Below are positions 22,451 to 35,500 of a stretch of 64,000 bases of DNA, piece after piece (the stretch's first letter is position 1; each line of letters opens with the position of its first letter). Source of the DNA: Acholoe squamosa (lineage: Eukaryota > Annelida > Polychaeta > Phyllodocida > Polynoidae); NCBI GenBank assembly GCA_949317995.1, contig OX439045.1:10214174-10278173 (forward strand), given 5' to 3'. Both the position numbers and the translations under genes were made by a program. The notes beneath the pieces were generated by a model that saw only the letters and a list, made by a program, of their open reading frames with translations, was not told the origin of the DNA and did no database searches.

Positions 22451-23274
22451 CTACCTATTTAGCTATCACAATATTGCTGAATTAAAAATGGAGACCCCAA
22501 GAGATACACACTTCAACTTTTAATTGCATGAAAATGCACCTGTTCTATCATTGACTCGACCTACTATAATCTATATATAATAACAGGTCATAGATAACAC
22601 TGATGTCCTGATAGCTATATATATTCAGATAAGTTAGATGAAACTAGCACAATTAGGAGTGTGGGACCCATAGGGGTGTAACGTTTTCACCTATCGGCTC
22701 TCAAACTTAAATAATGATAAGCCTACAGTAAATCCTTATTCATTTATAGATACCTACTAATCACAAATACCACTCTACCTAAGATAATATACTTTATCAC
22801 TGAGTGAAGCAGTTCTTTTATAGACCAGATAAATATAGATAACATACTGATGACTGTGCACAAATATAATATCAGATAAATAACCCCATAACACACCACC
22901 TATAAACATTAGATATAAATAACCCTAGATTCAAAATGGCGACCCCTGTCAAAATAACCTTTTACAACATTTATACCCTGCAGATAACATTTGCATGTGA
23001 GACTCAGTATACTAATACTTATGTTTATTATAGATGGAGCTCATACAAGGTAGATATAAGGGTCAATAGATGAAACAGAAGAAAACACAATTTTGCAAAA
23101 ATGTCAGTTACAATCTTGTTGCACTGAGGTGACAATGGTGTCACTGACCAGCCCACAAGGCAGTTATGATCGTTAGTGTGACAGGGTCACGTGACCACTC
23201 CTGTTTCATGTACCTGTTCATATATGGGTGAACAAGGTCATGACGTCATATGCAACAACGGCGGCCGGGGACCT
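22451..23274. other. No gene recognised
   Basis: AT-rich sequence up to the left terminus of the large DNA transposon. CpG content rises after about 23160. Confidence 0.4.
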
Positions 23275-23298
23275 GGGGGTCATTACAGAAAATAGGAT
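23275..23298 (+). repeat. Left terminal inverted repeat of the Harbinger-type element
   Basis: Starts GGGGGTCATTACAGAAAA and matches the complement of the right end at 18 consecutive positions, then at several further positions. Confidence 0.75.
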
Positions 23299-23568
23299 GT
23301 TTGCGCTAGTGCAAATTGGGCTAATTATGCGTAGGTTATAGCGACATACCCTGAAACCCATTACAGAAAAGGGACCCCATCTCATTAGCGTCAGATGCTG
23401 TTGCAGCGTCTCTAGATCAGGGCCCACTTGCGCAGCTGCAGCGCCTATCATCCCTAACGTCAAAAAGCATGCCTGAACCAATGAAAGTTGACCTACTGAC
23501 CTCCCAAACGTCACTTCCGGCTTTGGCAGACGACTCCACTCGTAGTTCCGATACAACGAGAAAGAAAC

Positions 23569-26542
23569 ATGTCTCTCTCAGCTTCTTTGGTAAGTAAACA
23601 TGCAGAATCAATTTAAAACCATGTAATAATTCACCCCGCTTCTCGCTATGTCTATCATGTAAAGTGTAAACCCCCCAGATTCTCCTGGTCCGTCTTCCTT
23701 TCTTGATGTGGTTGGGCGATAATAGGGGATTTAGTGCAAAAACATTGGCAAACTGTTTTAAGAGGAAATTATCTCTGTTCTCATTGTTTTATGATCTTTC
23801 AGTCTATTTGAAAGGGACAAGTACCTATTTTGCGTTTCTTTTGGAAATTTTATTTGCTTTTCTGTGTGCTTGCATCCTAACTTTAGGATAGTACTGAGGC
23901 TTAATTTAAATATTATCATTTTTAATTATCTCCAGAATGACCAGGATTATGCTCCCAGCGGCTCCTCATCCTCAGAAGAAGAGGACGACAACATATATCA
24001 ACCCTCGAGTAAGAGTTTTTCCTCTGACTCCAAAGATCTTCCTGATCTCTCCCACTATGGGCGACATGTCAGTTCATCAACAAAAGTTCAGGCCCAATAG
24101 GAGTCAGTGAGTAGCGTTTTATCAGAAAGCAGTGGTGAGGAGGGGAAATCAGCCTCTTTACAACCCAAAGCCCAAGCGAGGGTGAAAAAACCCCAGCACA
24201 AAAAGACAGTAGTTAAAACTGAGCCTTTCGCTAAACCTGCAGCGCACGTTCCTACTCCAGTCAAGAAGAAGTCTCCTAAACCAGGAGCCCCTTCTAAGAA
24301 GGATAAAACTCAAGTCCTTCCTTCTTCCACTCCCTTTTTATTGCCACAGTCTCCCTCAGTCAAGCTTACCGCTAGAGGTGAAAAACGTGAACGTGATTAC
24401 CTTTGGTCCCTAAGTGAGAACGAATCCCTGTTCTGGCAGCTGAAAGATCTCCACGAAGACCTTTAGAGCAGGGGAACAGCTAACTTTGAGCGAAGAAGGC
24501 TGGCCTGGGATACAGTCATAGGTAATTTTTGTTGTTGTTTCAGTTCAATTTTTTTCTACTTGAAATAAAGTCTTTCCCCCTTATTTTTTGTAGAAGAAAA
24601 AATTCTCAAAAAGTTACACTGAGGTTCCTTAAGCTATAAACGTTTCTTGTCCACCTTTCTATGTCTGTCCACACGTCATGTAAAGCTGGGGGGGGAAGGG
24701 GCTCAGGCATGGAGCAACGGTATTTTGATTTGAATTGATTTTGTTGTCAAAGAAAATCACAAGGGGGGGATAACAAGTTGAAATATTTTTGCTTCATCTT
24801 ATTCATGGATCCCCCTTTGAACCTTTTTTTTCAGCCAACCTCAGAAGCATTGGAGGAAAGGACAAGGATAAGCAGCGCGACCTGAAAACATAACATATCA
24901 ATGATTTCTACACGAGAGCCTCCAGAAAGGTAAATTCTTTTTCTTAATGTGTTGCCTTATATTAGGACTAACATTGTCGTAGCGTTATTTTCTGTTATAA
25001 ATTAATTTGCTTTCCTCTTTGGCCTTTTAGAACCGACAGCACTTGGCCCTGATCAAGAGTGGTAAAGAAGCAGCAGGCTGCAACCAGGCAGAGATTCTGT
25101 CCCTTCAGTATAAGGACGTGGAGGAAATAGCAAGTCATTTTTCATATTTTATTGCACCTGACCTAAAAAGAGGGTGGGATGTTGAAGAAGAGAACACAGA
25201 GAGTCTTACTGTTGATATTTCTCTGACCCCTTTTTTTATTGTAAGGATTTCTAAAAATGACGTTGTCAACTGCATAAAAAAATTAGATCATCTCTTTAAG
25301 TATCACTTTCTATTCTAGCAGACCTAACAATGCATGGATAATAAACTCAAGAATGTTTTCTACCCCCTCTTCTTTGCTTTCGCAGGTCCCAACCAGAAGG
25401 AAATATATTATACTTTTGAGAAGAAGCAAAGAAAAAGAGACAGAGCCTTAGCCAAGGAAGCAAGAAAAACTGAGGGTGCTGTGGTCCCCAAACAAAAAAA
25501 CCATAAGGCTGTGAAGCAGGAGCCTGTAGTTCACACAAAGAAAGTGCTGCCACTCGAACTGAAATAGACTTAACTGCCGAGGAACAGTACATGCCTGGTT
25601 CTCTCTTTAAGAAGCACAAGCTGAAAAAAAAAACCAGTGCATCTTCTGACGATATGAAGGTTTGCCTCTTTGGTTTCTCAGGTTCAGATATGGTGGAACC
25701 TGACGCTAACACAGACATTGCCGTAGACCTAACTAACCCTGATCCTAAAACTTCTACCCCAAAACAGACTACAGGCAAAGAACCCAGATGCAGCCCAAGA
25801 CTGCAAGACATCGCTAAAGCCAAGAAAAATTTATCTTTCTCTCCAGAGGTCAGCGGAGAAGGTCCCCTGTTGCACGAGGATACCCCTTAACGCAATCAAG
25901 TTGAGGTACAGGAAATAAGGGACATGAATGTACGCGTGACACATCTTGAAAACCTTTTGGTTTCTGTAAAAGAAAACAGAAGACAAACTGACGCGCACCT
26001 CAAATCATTGCTGTACAGACAGACAGAGGCCCATGAAATGTTTATCTCTCTATTTGAAAGAACTGTGGATGACAGGACGCTGATACTAAGCTCTCAAACC
26101 CAGGGCTTGAAAAATCAGTCACAAATCCTGAAAAGTAAGTGTTTTTTTCATAGTGTGAATATAGAAGATGCCTATAGTCTATGAAACGTACACTTCAACT
26201 TTAAATGTCGGGCACTGTAAATAAAGTCATGTAGGTTGCGTTCAGGTTTCACACAGAGATAAATTTTTTCTTTGTTTTATTTTCCTCAGTCATCGGCTCA
26301 ATGGTGCGCTATATAGAGGGGACTACAAGGACCATAACCAGGTACACTCAAACTCCAGGCCAGATGATGACAGCAGCTATGAACGTCCAAACAGAACCTG
26401 TACCACTTTTGGAATCTCGCCCTCTCATCTTGCAGTATGTGGGTCCACATGGCATTCAGCCATACCATGTGAGGACAGCAGCAATATTGAAAGTGAAACA
26501 TGCATGCCAAGTGCTATATTCGACACACCTCTACCTGTGTAA
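23569..26542 (+). pseudogene. Multi-exon transposon-borne gene of unknown function (decayed)
   Basis: Exon 1 (23569-23589, M-S-L-S-A-S-L) ends at GTAAGT. Exon 2 (23936-24521) joins in phase 0 and is Ser/Glu-rich, then Lys/Pro-rich, with W-S-L-S-E-N-E-S-L-F-W near its end. Later exons are about 24835-24929, 25031-25132 (possible GC donor GCAAGT), 25386-26134 and 26290-26542. The part encoded near 25925-26130 has heptad-like spacing (L-E-N-L-L-V-S-V-K-E-N-R) and is probably a coiled coil. The gene is broken by in-frame stops at 24098 (TAG), about 24464 (TAG), about 24892 (TAA) and near 25888, plus a frame change near 25560. A polyadenylation-type AATAAA occurs near 26731. No known domain is recognised. 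It faces inward from the left terminus, mirroring the transposase at the right. Confidence 0.6.
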
Positions 26543-27195
26543 GAAGGAACATCTCCCTTTATGAAAACCTTGATTTGGTATAGCGTCTACCTAAATGGTG
26601 CTGATTAAGAGTCCTTGCATTCTTGACTAAATTTTTCTGTTATAAGGTCCGTCCTATACACATTTTCTTGAAAGATGTCACAAAGATGTCATTTAAGGAA
26701 AAGATATGTTCTGTGTTCTTGAGAAGAAAAATAAAGTTGAAAGTTTGAAAACATGTCTCTCACTTTTCATTTACAGAGAAAGATAGAAAAAATATATTAT
26801 TAGAAATGTATGTATATATGTCATACAGAAATCTGAACAAAAGAAGCTTCCAAAGTAGGCTTATTTACCCTAAAAAGGGACGAAAAGGGGGAAATGATCC
26901 ATAGTAGGAGGTCCAATGAAAAATACTCTATGAAAACCTTTCTGAAGCTAAAAGAAAAATTGGTTCCAAGTTTTGGGGAAAGGTTGTGCCACTAGGTTTT
27001 TTCACAAATGACATCATACATGCACTTCGTTTCCAGCTGAGCTATGGGCAAAAAATCCACAAAAGTCCTGTCTAAGCGACTAGTTATTAGCGTCTTTTTC
27101 TCTAGGTAAAAGACGCTCCTTTACCGGTATTTAAGTAGATGCGGTTTCTTATACAACAAGCTATAACAAAGAAATGATTTTTTTTTCATTTCTCT
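26543..27195. other. Harbinger interior between left gene and nested Gypsy element
   Basis: Contains the probable 3' UTR and polyadenylation signal of the left gene. No further gene is seen before the LTR. The LTR flanks (TCTCT on the left, CCCTT on the right) do not form a clean target-site duplication. Confidence 0.45.
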
Positions 27196-27572
27196 TGTAA
27201 GGGTTTGTGGCCTTACGGACCTGGGGGGTTCGGGTCTTACGATTCGAAAAGAAAGAGTAAGACAGTATTCCAAGTGTATGCCAACGGTTAGTTTTATTTC
27301 TTATTGTACACTCACGGCTGCCGGATGATGTCAGAGAGGCAGCTAATATCAAGGAATAATGGTTCACATGGTGTGGAGGCCAGAAGGGCCTCTGACGTAG
27401 CGGCTGAGCCCTGGGCTTTATATACGGACCCAGGTGTTCGTCGTCAGATGTCCCCACAGACCCGGATCAGTGCTGCCACCTATCCGGAACCTGAGGAACG
27501 TCCGACGACTCGACTCACCCGCCACGTCAGACGGTACCCAACTCCTATGGTTTAATAACGTGTACCTCTACA
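27196..27572 (-). repeat. 3' LTR of the Gypsy element
   Basis: 377 bp, with TG/CA ends in element orientation. It contains a TATA-like sequence (complement of TTTATATACGG, about 27418-27428) and a downstream AATAAA (complement near 27290), consistent with U3-R-U5 order on the minus strand. Confidence 0.93.
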
Positions 27573-27582
27573 CCACTCCCCC
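27573..27582 (-). other. Polypurine tract of the Gypsy element
   Basis: GGGGGAGTGG on the minus strand directly precedes the 3' LTR, the expected position of the plus-strand DNA primer. Confidence 0.75.
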
Positions 27583-29102
27583 AGACATTTAGGAGGGTGT
27601 TATAGTTATAATAATATTACTAGGATAACATTTCTATATGTCTAAACCTTTAGTAATAGAGGTACAACCATAGGTATAACATTAACACCAAATTGAGTAT
27701 GAAACGAATGTCATATATATATATTCGATAGTGAATGTAGTTACAAATAACAATTAGGATGTCGAAGTATTATACGAATTACTTGAATAAGTGACAGTTG
27801 TGTGAACTGTTAGTTAAATTACTATACCATATAATATCATATTATATCTACGGTATAATTAATAAGACAAGTAATATGAATCGTATACATGTGATAATGA
27901 CAGTTATATGTAACGGAACTGTCGATAAATAAATCACATAATAACATCCGTATGTGTGTTTGTAGTTATTAACACCACATTTAAATATATATATAGTCTT
28001 GAAGAAGACTGTTATAGTAACTTCACTATATAATGACATGTCGTATATTATTAACATACGAATCCGTTAAGGATTCCGTGAGTAGTACGAATAGGACCAT
28101 TTATACCATACACTTGAAAAGAAAAGAAAAAAAAATCACGGTGTAGTAATGAATATAATAATAATATAATATCACCGTGTACCTAATAACCTTTATAGCA
28201 TCAGATCAATATACTTATTATACAGTTTGCCTCGCAGGACAATAATGTGTGTGTTCTGGTGAAGTTTAACGGATTCTTATAATATGAATATTAATAATAA
28301 TCAGAGATCCGTATCAAGAAATATCTATGTACCCGTATCATAATATGTATCTAGTGGATATGCACATACATATAATATTATAGAAAAATAGAAATATGAC
28401 ATTATATACAATATACAGAAATTATAGGTGCTGCTGGAGTCTTCTGCTGTAATCCTCCGGGTACTAGTAGGTATGTGTGGTCAGCTAACCACGGGATGGA
28501 CGTGCTAAAGTTTATGGTTTCCATATATAGAGTGAACACGGTAGATGAATTTGGGGCAGCTACCCACAATCCTCTAGTAGTGCTAAAGTTTATAAGTAAA
28601 TCTGAATGGTGTAGAATGTAGAATAATAGTCCGGATGTGTCAACTATGTAGAAAACGTAATCCTTTTTTAAGTTTAGTTGACATAAGTAAAGAATAGTCC
28701 AGTATTGGTTGATCCGGAAGTAATAGTAGTAGTTGGTATGAGTCCATTCGGGAGTATAGATGAGTTGTATAGGTAAATCGTAAAGTCCATCCTAGTAAGT
28801 GGTTAGCACGGGTAACAGCAGGAGTCTGGAACTGGTATCCGGATACATCTTCACAGCAGCAAGTCTACTATCGGATTGTTCATGGAAGAAGTTATAAATC
28901 CGAATAGACTATTCAGGGTGCAATAAGGGTTATACAGCCTGAATTATACAATAGACTGGTCATAAGAGGGACCCGGAACACATGCCATAGGTGTTCATAC
29001 ACTAGTGAAGAAAACTTTCGCAGACCTGCAGGGTTCTGCAAAGACTATATCTGGTTATGGGGAAAAGAAAAAAAATTATGGGAGAAATAACCCGTAGCAT
29101 GC
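27583..29102 (-). other. AT-rich 3' untranslated region of the Gypsy element
   Basis: About 1.5 kb of strongly AT-rich sequence between the end of ORF3 and the polypurine tract. No open frame with recognisable content is seen on either strand. Confidence 0.6.
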
Positions 29103-32050
29103 TTAAGCGGATTTCTTAGCATGCTTCTTCTTAAGAAGAGCTAGAGCCGACTCGGGAGTGCCGTCCCACTCGTCCAAGTCGACTCCGAACACCCTCATGA
29201 ACTTAGTGTTCAGGTTGGTGTTCCGAGTTATCTCCTCTTTTACACGTTTCTCCAGTAAGTGTACATCCATAGCTGCCTTTTCTTGGGCAGCTGTGGCAGC
29301 CTCCTCCTGGGCCTTCACATCGCTCCGGATGAGGGTCTCGAGGCGTTGCTTTTCAGCATCCGCGACCTCCTTCATACACAACAGGGTGTCGTTTAGGAGA
29401 CCCTGATGGAACTCGGTCGCTTTTTCGCGAACACACTTCTCCCAGTGAGTGTAGATGGCCTTCTGGACATCTGCCTCTCCCTGGCGAGATTTCTCAAACC
29501 AAACTTCCGCATTACCGGTTTTAATGGTAATAGCGTCTTTTGGTTTCGCAGGTGCAGCGACAGCCTTGGGAGGAGTCGAGGCGGCCTGTGGACCACTTCC
29601 GGGTTTAGGGCTTCCGGCACACCTGCCGTTGGTACACAGTAGGCAGGTGGTGCGTTTTGTTTCAATCCCATTTGCAGGTACATGTTCAACTGCTCCTGGG
29701 TAAAGGTAACTGGTGGGGCGGCTGGAGCGGATGCAGATCCGGCGGCAGCAGATGCGGTGGTCTTCTTTGGCATAAGGCGACCATCCTTTCCTACCACCAA
29801 GGTCTGGCTCTCAGGTCCAGGTCCCTGGTTTAAGGACGGAAAGTTTCGAGAAGTAACTTTCCCAGGCTTAGATACGGCTCCAGCGTATCTGGCAGGTTCG
29901 GGCTTCTTGAACACCGGAATGCCCTGAGCCTGCTCTGCGGGGTGCCTAGCCAGAGGGGACCTGGAACGGTCCTCTGCTCTGACTTTCGGTTTAGTGGTGC
30001 CCTGACCATTACCGTTGCCGCCACGGTTCTGATCTCTCCTGCTCCTTTCACGAGCTCTCTTTGCATCCTTTCCGGATTCCTCGCATTTCTGCCAGAGAGA
30101 CTCGTGCATGTCCAGTTTACCCTTTCCAGGAGTCAGGACTATCTTTGCTCGGAGTTTCGAATCCTTGGTCTTCGGAACTTCGCAGAGGACTTGGTCCCCC
30201 GGTCGGATCTTAGACCAAGCATCCTCGCTCAGACTGTCGAACTCTTTCATGAGTTCCTGATGAAGCTCCATGATGCGCTTCCGTGCCCCGTCCAAACCTT
30301 CTGCGTGGCATTTCTTCTGGTGTCTAGCCAGATCACTACGTCGGTTGTATTGCACCTTCGTAGTACACTTCTTGCCCTTCTTACCATAACTCGGATCACA
30401 AATGTAAACCGGGTGATGGTGGAAGTGGGCCTCTACCAGATGCCGTTGAAACCGGGCTGGAGTACTCCAGGTCCGGATCATGACATCACTCGCATCCTGG
30501 CAGATAGAGAAGGGACAGGACTTTTGGTCATCACCGTACCACTTCTCTAAAGCCCAACGCAGCTTCCTCCTCTGGGTATAAGTGTAATACCCTTCGGTGT
30601 GGTTTAGCATAAGCCACATCTTTCGATAGGCTTTGCTCGGATTGGGATCCTCGTCCGAAAGACGCATCCAATCTTCATCGTCTGACTCATCATTTTTATT
30701 GACTGAGTCCGGGCAGGCATAGAGGGTAGAGCCGTCCTTCTTTACTCCATACGCACAGTCGGAGAAGCACGTCGGAATCCGGGATTTGAATCCGGACTTG
30801 GCGTTAGCCCAGCGTTCGGCCTCGGTTTGAGTTGATGGAGTGGCCTTCTCATCATACTCAACCGAGGACTCGTGCACAGACTCCTCGTCAGACGATTCAA
30901 CCTCCATGGCAGAACTACCAGTGGCTGAAGTGCTGGGTTTAGGCTCGGCTCTAGCAGAATCCGGGAGATTCTTAAGCTTCCGAGCAGCGGACCTTCGGTT
31001 CTTGCTGACCTTCCAGTCTTCCTCCGGTTCCTGGGTTCCGGATGCGCTGGAGGTCGAGGCTTCTACCTGTGTGGTAGTACTGCAGGTGGCTGGTGTAGCA
31101 CTGGCTGAACTCCTGGCGGCAAGTTTCAGGTCGGGGATAGGAGGTGCGGGTACTTCCGCGGCCCTCTTAGCCTCTTCCTGAGCCTCCCGTTCGGCAGTCA
31201 TTCGACGGACGATAACCGTCCGAAGGGCTGCGCCTCGGTCCAAACCGATTAGTGACGTGTTCTGGACGTCCACTAATTCTTGCTCTGTAATATAAATACC
31301 TTCATCCCACTGCTCGAAGTTAGCAGCGGCCTCCCGATACTCCTTAGTGGTCCGGTACTGGGGCCGGGTAGCACAAGGGCGTGGGTAAGTCTGCCCCTCG
31401 GAATCCGAGACGCAGCCTACCCAGTTAATATTCGTAGCCTTGACGTTCCACAGGGACTTGTCAGGCTTCGGGTACGTTCCGAGCTCGAAGGCTCGGTTGG
31501 CTTCATACACTGTCTCGCGGAAGTCAGCGTCTACCATAAGTCCCCGTTGGAACCACGGCCAGTCTCGAAGCCACTCGGGAGGCGTCCTGGTCAGCTGGTC
31601 GGGAACCATAACGCCCTCAACAGCTATCCTAACCTTCGGGTCCAACCTGACTGGTGTCCCGTCCGCGTAGGTCACTTGAGCCTGCAGTTCCGGGTGGACA
31701 TACAGGTAGCGACCATCGTACTCTACTGGGAACGGGTCAGCCACTGCTGGCTTCCACTGGTCCTCCGCGCCGTCGACTTGTGTGGTCTCGGACTCTGTCG
31801 CTGCGGGTTCGGCACTCGCAGTCGCTCCGGATCCCTCTGGTGGGAGTGGAGATAACATCTTCTCTGGCTCATTTAGTGAAAATGAAGCCAGTTTCTCCTC
31901 GAACGAGCGATCCGTGGATTCCTCCACATCCATCATCTCGCTCTCTTCCTGTGTAACAGGAGACAAAGCTTCCGGAAAAGCTTCTGCGGACGGAGTCAGC
32001 TTATCCGGGTCACCGGATAGCTTGGCTGCAGCTACGGATTCCTCAGCCAT
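29103..32050 (-). CDS. Gypsy ORF3: unknown GC-rich gene with zinc-finger-like motifs
   Basis: An ATG at 32050 starts M-A-E-E-S-V. The frame runs to about 29600, where it must shift by one base to continue in another frame that ends at 29103; together this is roughly 980 residues. N-terminal 110 residues are acidic and Ser/Pro-rich. A possible globular part (about 105-270) contains Y-V-H-P-E-L and W-L-R-D-W-P-W-F. A linker is rich in Ala, Ser and Thr. Near 510-590 there are two Cys/His clusters: C-P-F-S-I-C followed by H-L-V-E-A-H-F-H-H, then a C-to-C pair and H-Q-K-K-C-H. They suggest metal binding of C2H2 or C2HC kind. The C-terminal 90 residues are Lys/Glu-rich, probably coiled coil. It does not look like an envelope protein: no signal peptide or membrane helix. 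Its GC content is clearly higher than that of gag-pol. Function unknown. Confidence 0.75.
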
Positions 32051-32219
32051 GACTGGGGAATCGCCCACGGGAGTAAACTACTCCTTTTTCCGGCCTTTAC
32101 GGCGCCGGGGCCGACACAAACGGAGTCTGTCTACCAGGAGACAGACTCTGGAGGAGCAGCGAGGGGTTTGCTAGCCGGTAAAATCCAAGAAGGGAGCGAG
32201 CTCGACCGTCTTGGACGTT

Positions 32220-32340
32220 ACCGAAAAACAATATGGCGACAGGCCAGCATTCGTGACGTCATTTCCCCGTTGCGCGCGGGGTCACGAGAGGTCAGCCGAG
32301 ACTGGACGCTGTGACGTCATGCGGAAACGCACGTGCTACA
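32220..32340 (-). promoter_or_regulatory. Candidate internal promoter for ORF3 (two CRE palindromes, E-box)
   Basis: The spacer between pol and ORF3 is CpG-rich and holds two perfect TGACGTCA sites (32254-32261 and 32312-32319) and a CACGTG at 32330-32335. A CAATATGGCGAC YY1-like word lies near 32229. TGACGTCA is the CREB/ATF binding site. Position and composition suggest that ORF3 can be transcribed on its own from inside the element; that is inference. Confidence 0.5.
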
Positions 32341-32558
32341 GACTGTACATCAACAAACTGATTGTTTTTAGGTAATTATCGCTCACACCGATGACTCGTC
32401 CGGGGATTTAAGTGGAGATTATGGAAAGCTTAAGCCAATCCACCGGATTATCCGTCCACTACCCATTGGTACATCATGCGGCGGCGACAAATAAGCCTTT
32501 CGGGTCAGTTGTCATCCGTTCATCTAAATGTAAACATTACACTCGTTATGTATACAGG

Positions 32559-35500
32559 TTAGGTCACTGCAGTCCTCTGGGCAATTCGGGGGCTGCGGCG
32601 AACGTATCTCCCCTTCTCGGATAGTTCTTTATCGGACCTGACAGTCTGAAGAGCTTTCTCTAGGTGCTTCTTAGCCTTAGAAACACCTTTCCTCTTCTTT
32701 TTGTCTTCACCTGCCGAGACTTTTTTAACTCCCCCACGCTTAATCAGTGTTGGCGTGGGTGTCACTGATTCGGAACACTTTTTAGGTCTACCACGACCAC
32801 GCTTCACTGTAGTGTTCTTTACCTGGTCTATTATGCGATTCTGGTTCAGGATCTTTCCGGAACCTTCACCATACATTTCTGTGGAGGTCTCCCTCCCAGA
32901 CCATTTCCTTAATCTAGCCACATTAGACTTATAAAGTCGACCTAGGTCAGATTTGATGATTACGGTACAGTCACTGATAACTTGTGTTATAGTAAAGGGA
33001 CCATCCCAATTAGACGCTAATTTTATGTGTCTAAGTGGTTCATGTAATCTGAGAACTCTGTCTCCGGATTGGAATTTCGGATACTTTAGATCGGTATCGT
33101 ATCCTACTTTCTGCCATTTGGCACTTTTCTCCAAATCAATTCGGACAGACTTATATGCCTTTTTAAATCTGTCTCTTAAGCATTCCACAAAAACTACATG
33201 GCAAGGTAGTTCCGGGTCCATCCCTACAACTCCAAATACTAAGTCAGCAGGCATTATCAGATCCTCTCTGAATACTAAAAGGTTCGGAGTACAATTTGTA
33301 CTTGAATGTACCGTACTGTTATAAGCATGTGTCACAAAGTGGCATTGCTCATCCCAGTCGTCCATGTGTTCATTGACGAGTGACTTTAGGACTTGGATAA
33401 GGGTTCTATTGAACCTTTCTACCAATCCGTCGCTTTGTGGCCTATACGGGTTGGTTCTAGTCTTGCAAATAGCTAAGTATTCGCACATACCCTGCCAGAG
33501 ATTTGATTCGAATTCTCTGCCTTGGTCACTGTGTAACATCAATGGTACACCGAAACTTAGTACCCAACCTTTTACAAAGGCTTCGGCACAAGTAATTGCT
33601 TTGTGGTCCGGTAGTGGAAATACTTTAGTATATTTCGTATAATAATCACAAACTACCATCATACAGGTATTATCATTAGCGGTTGTATTAAATCCACTAA
33701 TAATATCTACCCCGATTCTTGCGAATCTAACTCCGAAAAGTTCTTGGGATAGGGGAAGTTTGCCCATCCCGGGTCCGGGTTTGTTTTTACATCTTTGCAA
33801 GTCCCGTGTCATGCCAGGCCAATAGTATTTCTTGGAAAGTCGTGCTAACGATCGTTTCCTTCCGAAATGACCACTGGTCCGATGTCCATGACAGAAGTAC
33901 ATAATGTCATGCCTCATAGCATGTGGTATCACCACTTGCATGATTCTCTCACCATTATTGCATGGCTTCCAACGGTATAACACGCCTTTCCGGACTTCAA
34001 GCTCGGTCCATTGAGCAAGAAACCTTCTCATTTCTCGATTTTCCAGGGAGACCTCTGGTCTAACTGGACGTATACCCTTTGGTACCAATTGCAGTAGCTG
34101 CGCAGTTATCGAGTCAGCTTCCTGGAAATGTCGTATGTGATCCATAGACCAATCCAGTATACTGGCAACTAGGGGTACGAATGGTCTTCGAATCCCTGCT
34201 AACACTGCCCTATGAGCTCCACAATCAGTGCAATCCGGATTATCACATTTCCGAATTGGTATTCGAGACAAAGCATCAGCATTTAAATGCTTAACTCCGG
34301 GTCTATGCTGAATCTGTTGATGTTCAAGCCCATATTCGGATAAATGGGCTAGCCATCGGCCTAACATTCCTTCAGCATCTCGGAAGTTCAGTAGCCACCT
34401 TAAAGAGGAGTGATCCGTACGTAAAGTAAAGTTCGTTCCCCATAGAAAATGTTTGAACTTCTTGGTATATACGACTACTGCTAACAACTCTCTTTTGGTT
34501 GTGCAGTAATTGCACTGAGTCTTGCTCAGTGTGTTGCTGGCAAAGGCAATCGGTACTTCTCTCCCATTTTGGACTTGCGAGAGAGCTGCACCAATGCTAT
34601 CATTACTAGCATCAGTATCCAGTATGAAATGATCCGTTTCATTCGGATATTGCAATACAGGAGTACTCGTGAACAGGTCTTTTAGCTTTTGAAAAGCGGT
34701 TTCCTGTTCATGCGTCCAAGGAAATTTTTCCTTGGTACTTCCTGGAGTCCAGTTAGCTATTGCTTGTAATGGATAACTGACTCTAGAATAATTCGGAATA
34801 AATTCCCTGTAATAGGAACAGAATCCTAAAAAGGACCTCACTTCTTTGGGTGTTTTAGGTCTATTCCAATTCATAACTGATTCGATTTTTTCCGGATCAG
34901 CCTTTATCCCTTCATCACTAATGATGCGGCCCAAATAATTTATGGACTTTCTAAACATGTGGCATTTCTTGGGTTTCAATTTGAGACCATTAGAAATAAT
35001 ATGTTCTAGTACCATTTTTAGGTTATTAGAACACTCTTCGAATGTTTTTCCGAAAACTATGACATCGTCAAGATATACAAGACATTTTTTCCACAATAAA
35101 TCACTTAGGATTGTTTCCATCATTGCTTCAAATGTTGCCGGTGCATTGCACAATCCAAACGGCATTACGTTATATTGGAATAATCCAATATGACTCGAAA
35201 ATGCAGTTTTCTCCATATCTGAAGGGTTCATTCCTACTTGCCAATAACCTGATTGCAAGTCTAGGGTACAAAACCAACTGTTCCCTCCTAAGGAGTCAAT
35301 GGTTTCGTCTATTCTCGGTAATGGATACGAATTCTTTTTCGTTATTCCATTCAACTTCCTGTAGTCTATGCAAAAGCGGATAGTACCGTCTTTCTTTGTT
35401 ACCATACACACAGGACTACTCCATGGACTATTGGAAGGGACTATTACATCCTGTTCCAACATCTTGTTTATCTCATCTTCAGCTACTCTCTTTTTCGCTA

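Noticed and set aside
22075-22485. Open frames with A-N-V-G-P repeats on both strands
   Set aside because: They result from the palindromic, GC-rich MITE interior, which is open in several frames at once.
29406-31956. Many plus-strand open frames opposite ORF3
   Set aside because: GC-rich shadow frames of the minus-strand gene; none has a domain.
29103-32050. Envelope gene in the Gypsy element
   Set aside because: The position fits, but there is no signal peptide, membrane anchor or fusion-type segment; the protein looks nuclear or cytoplasmic.
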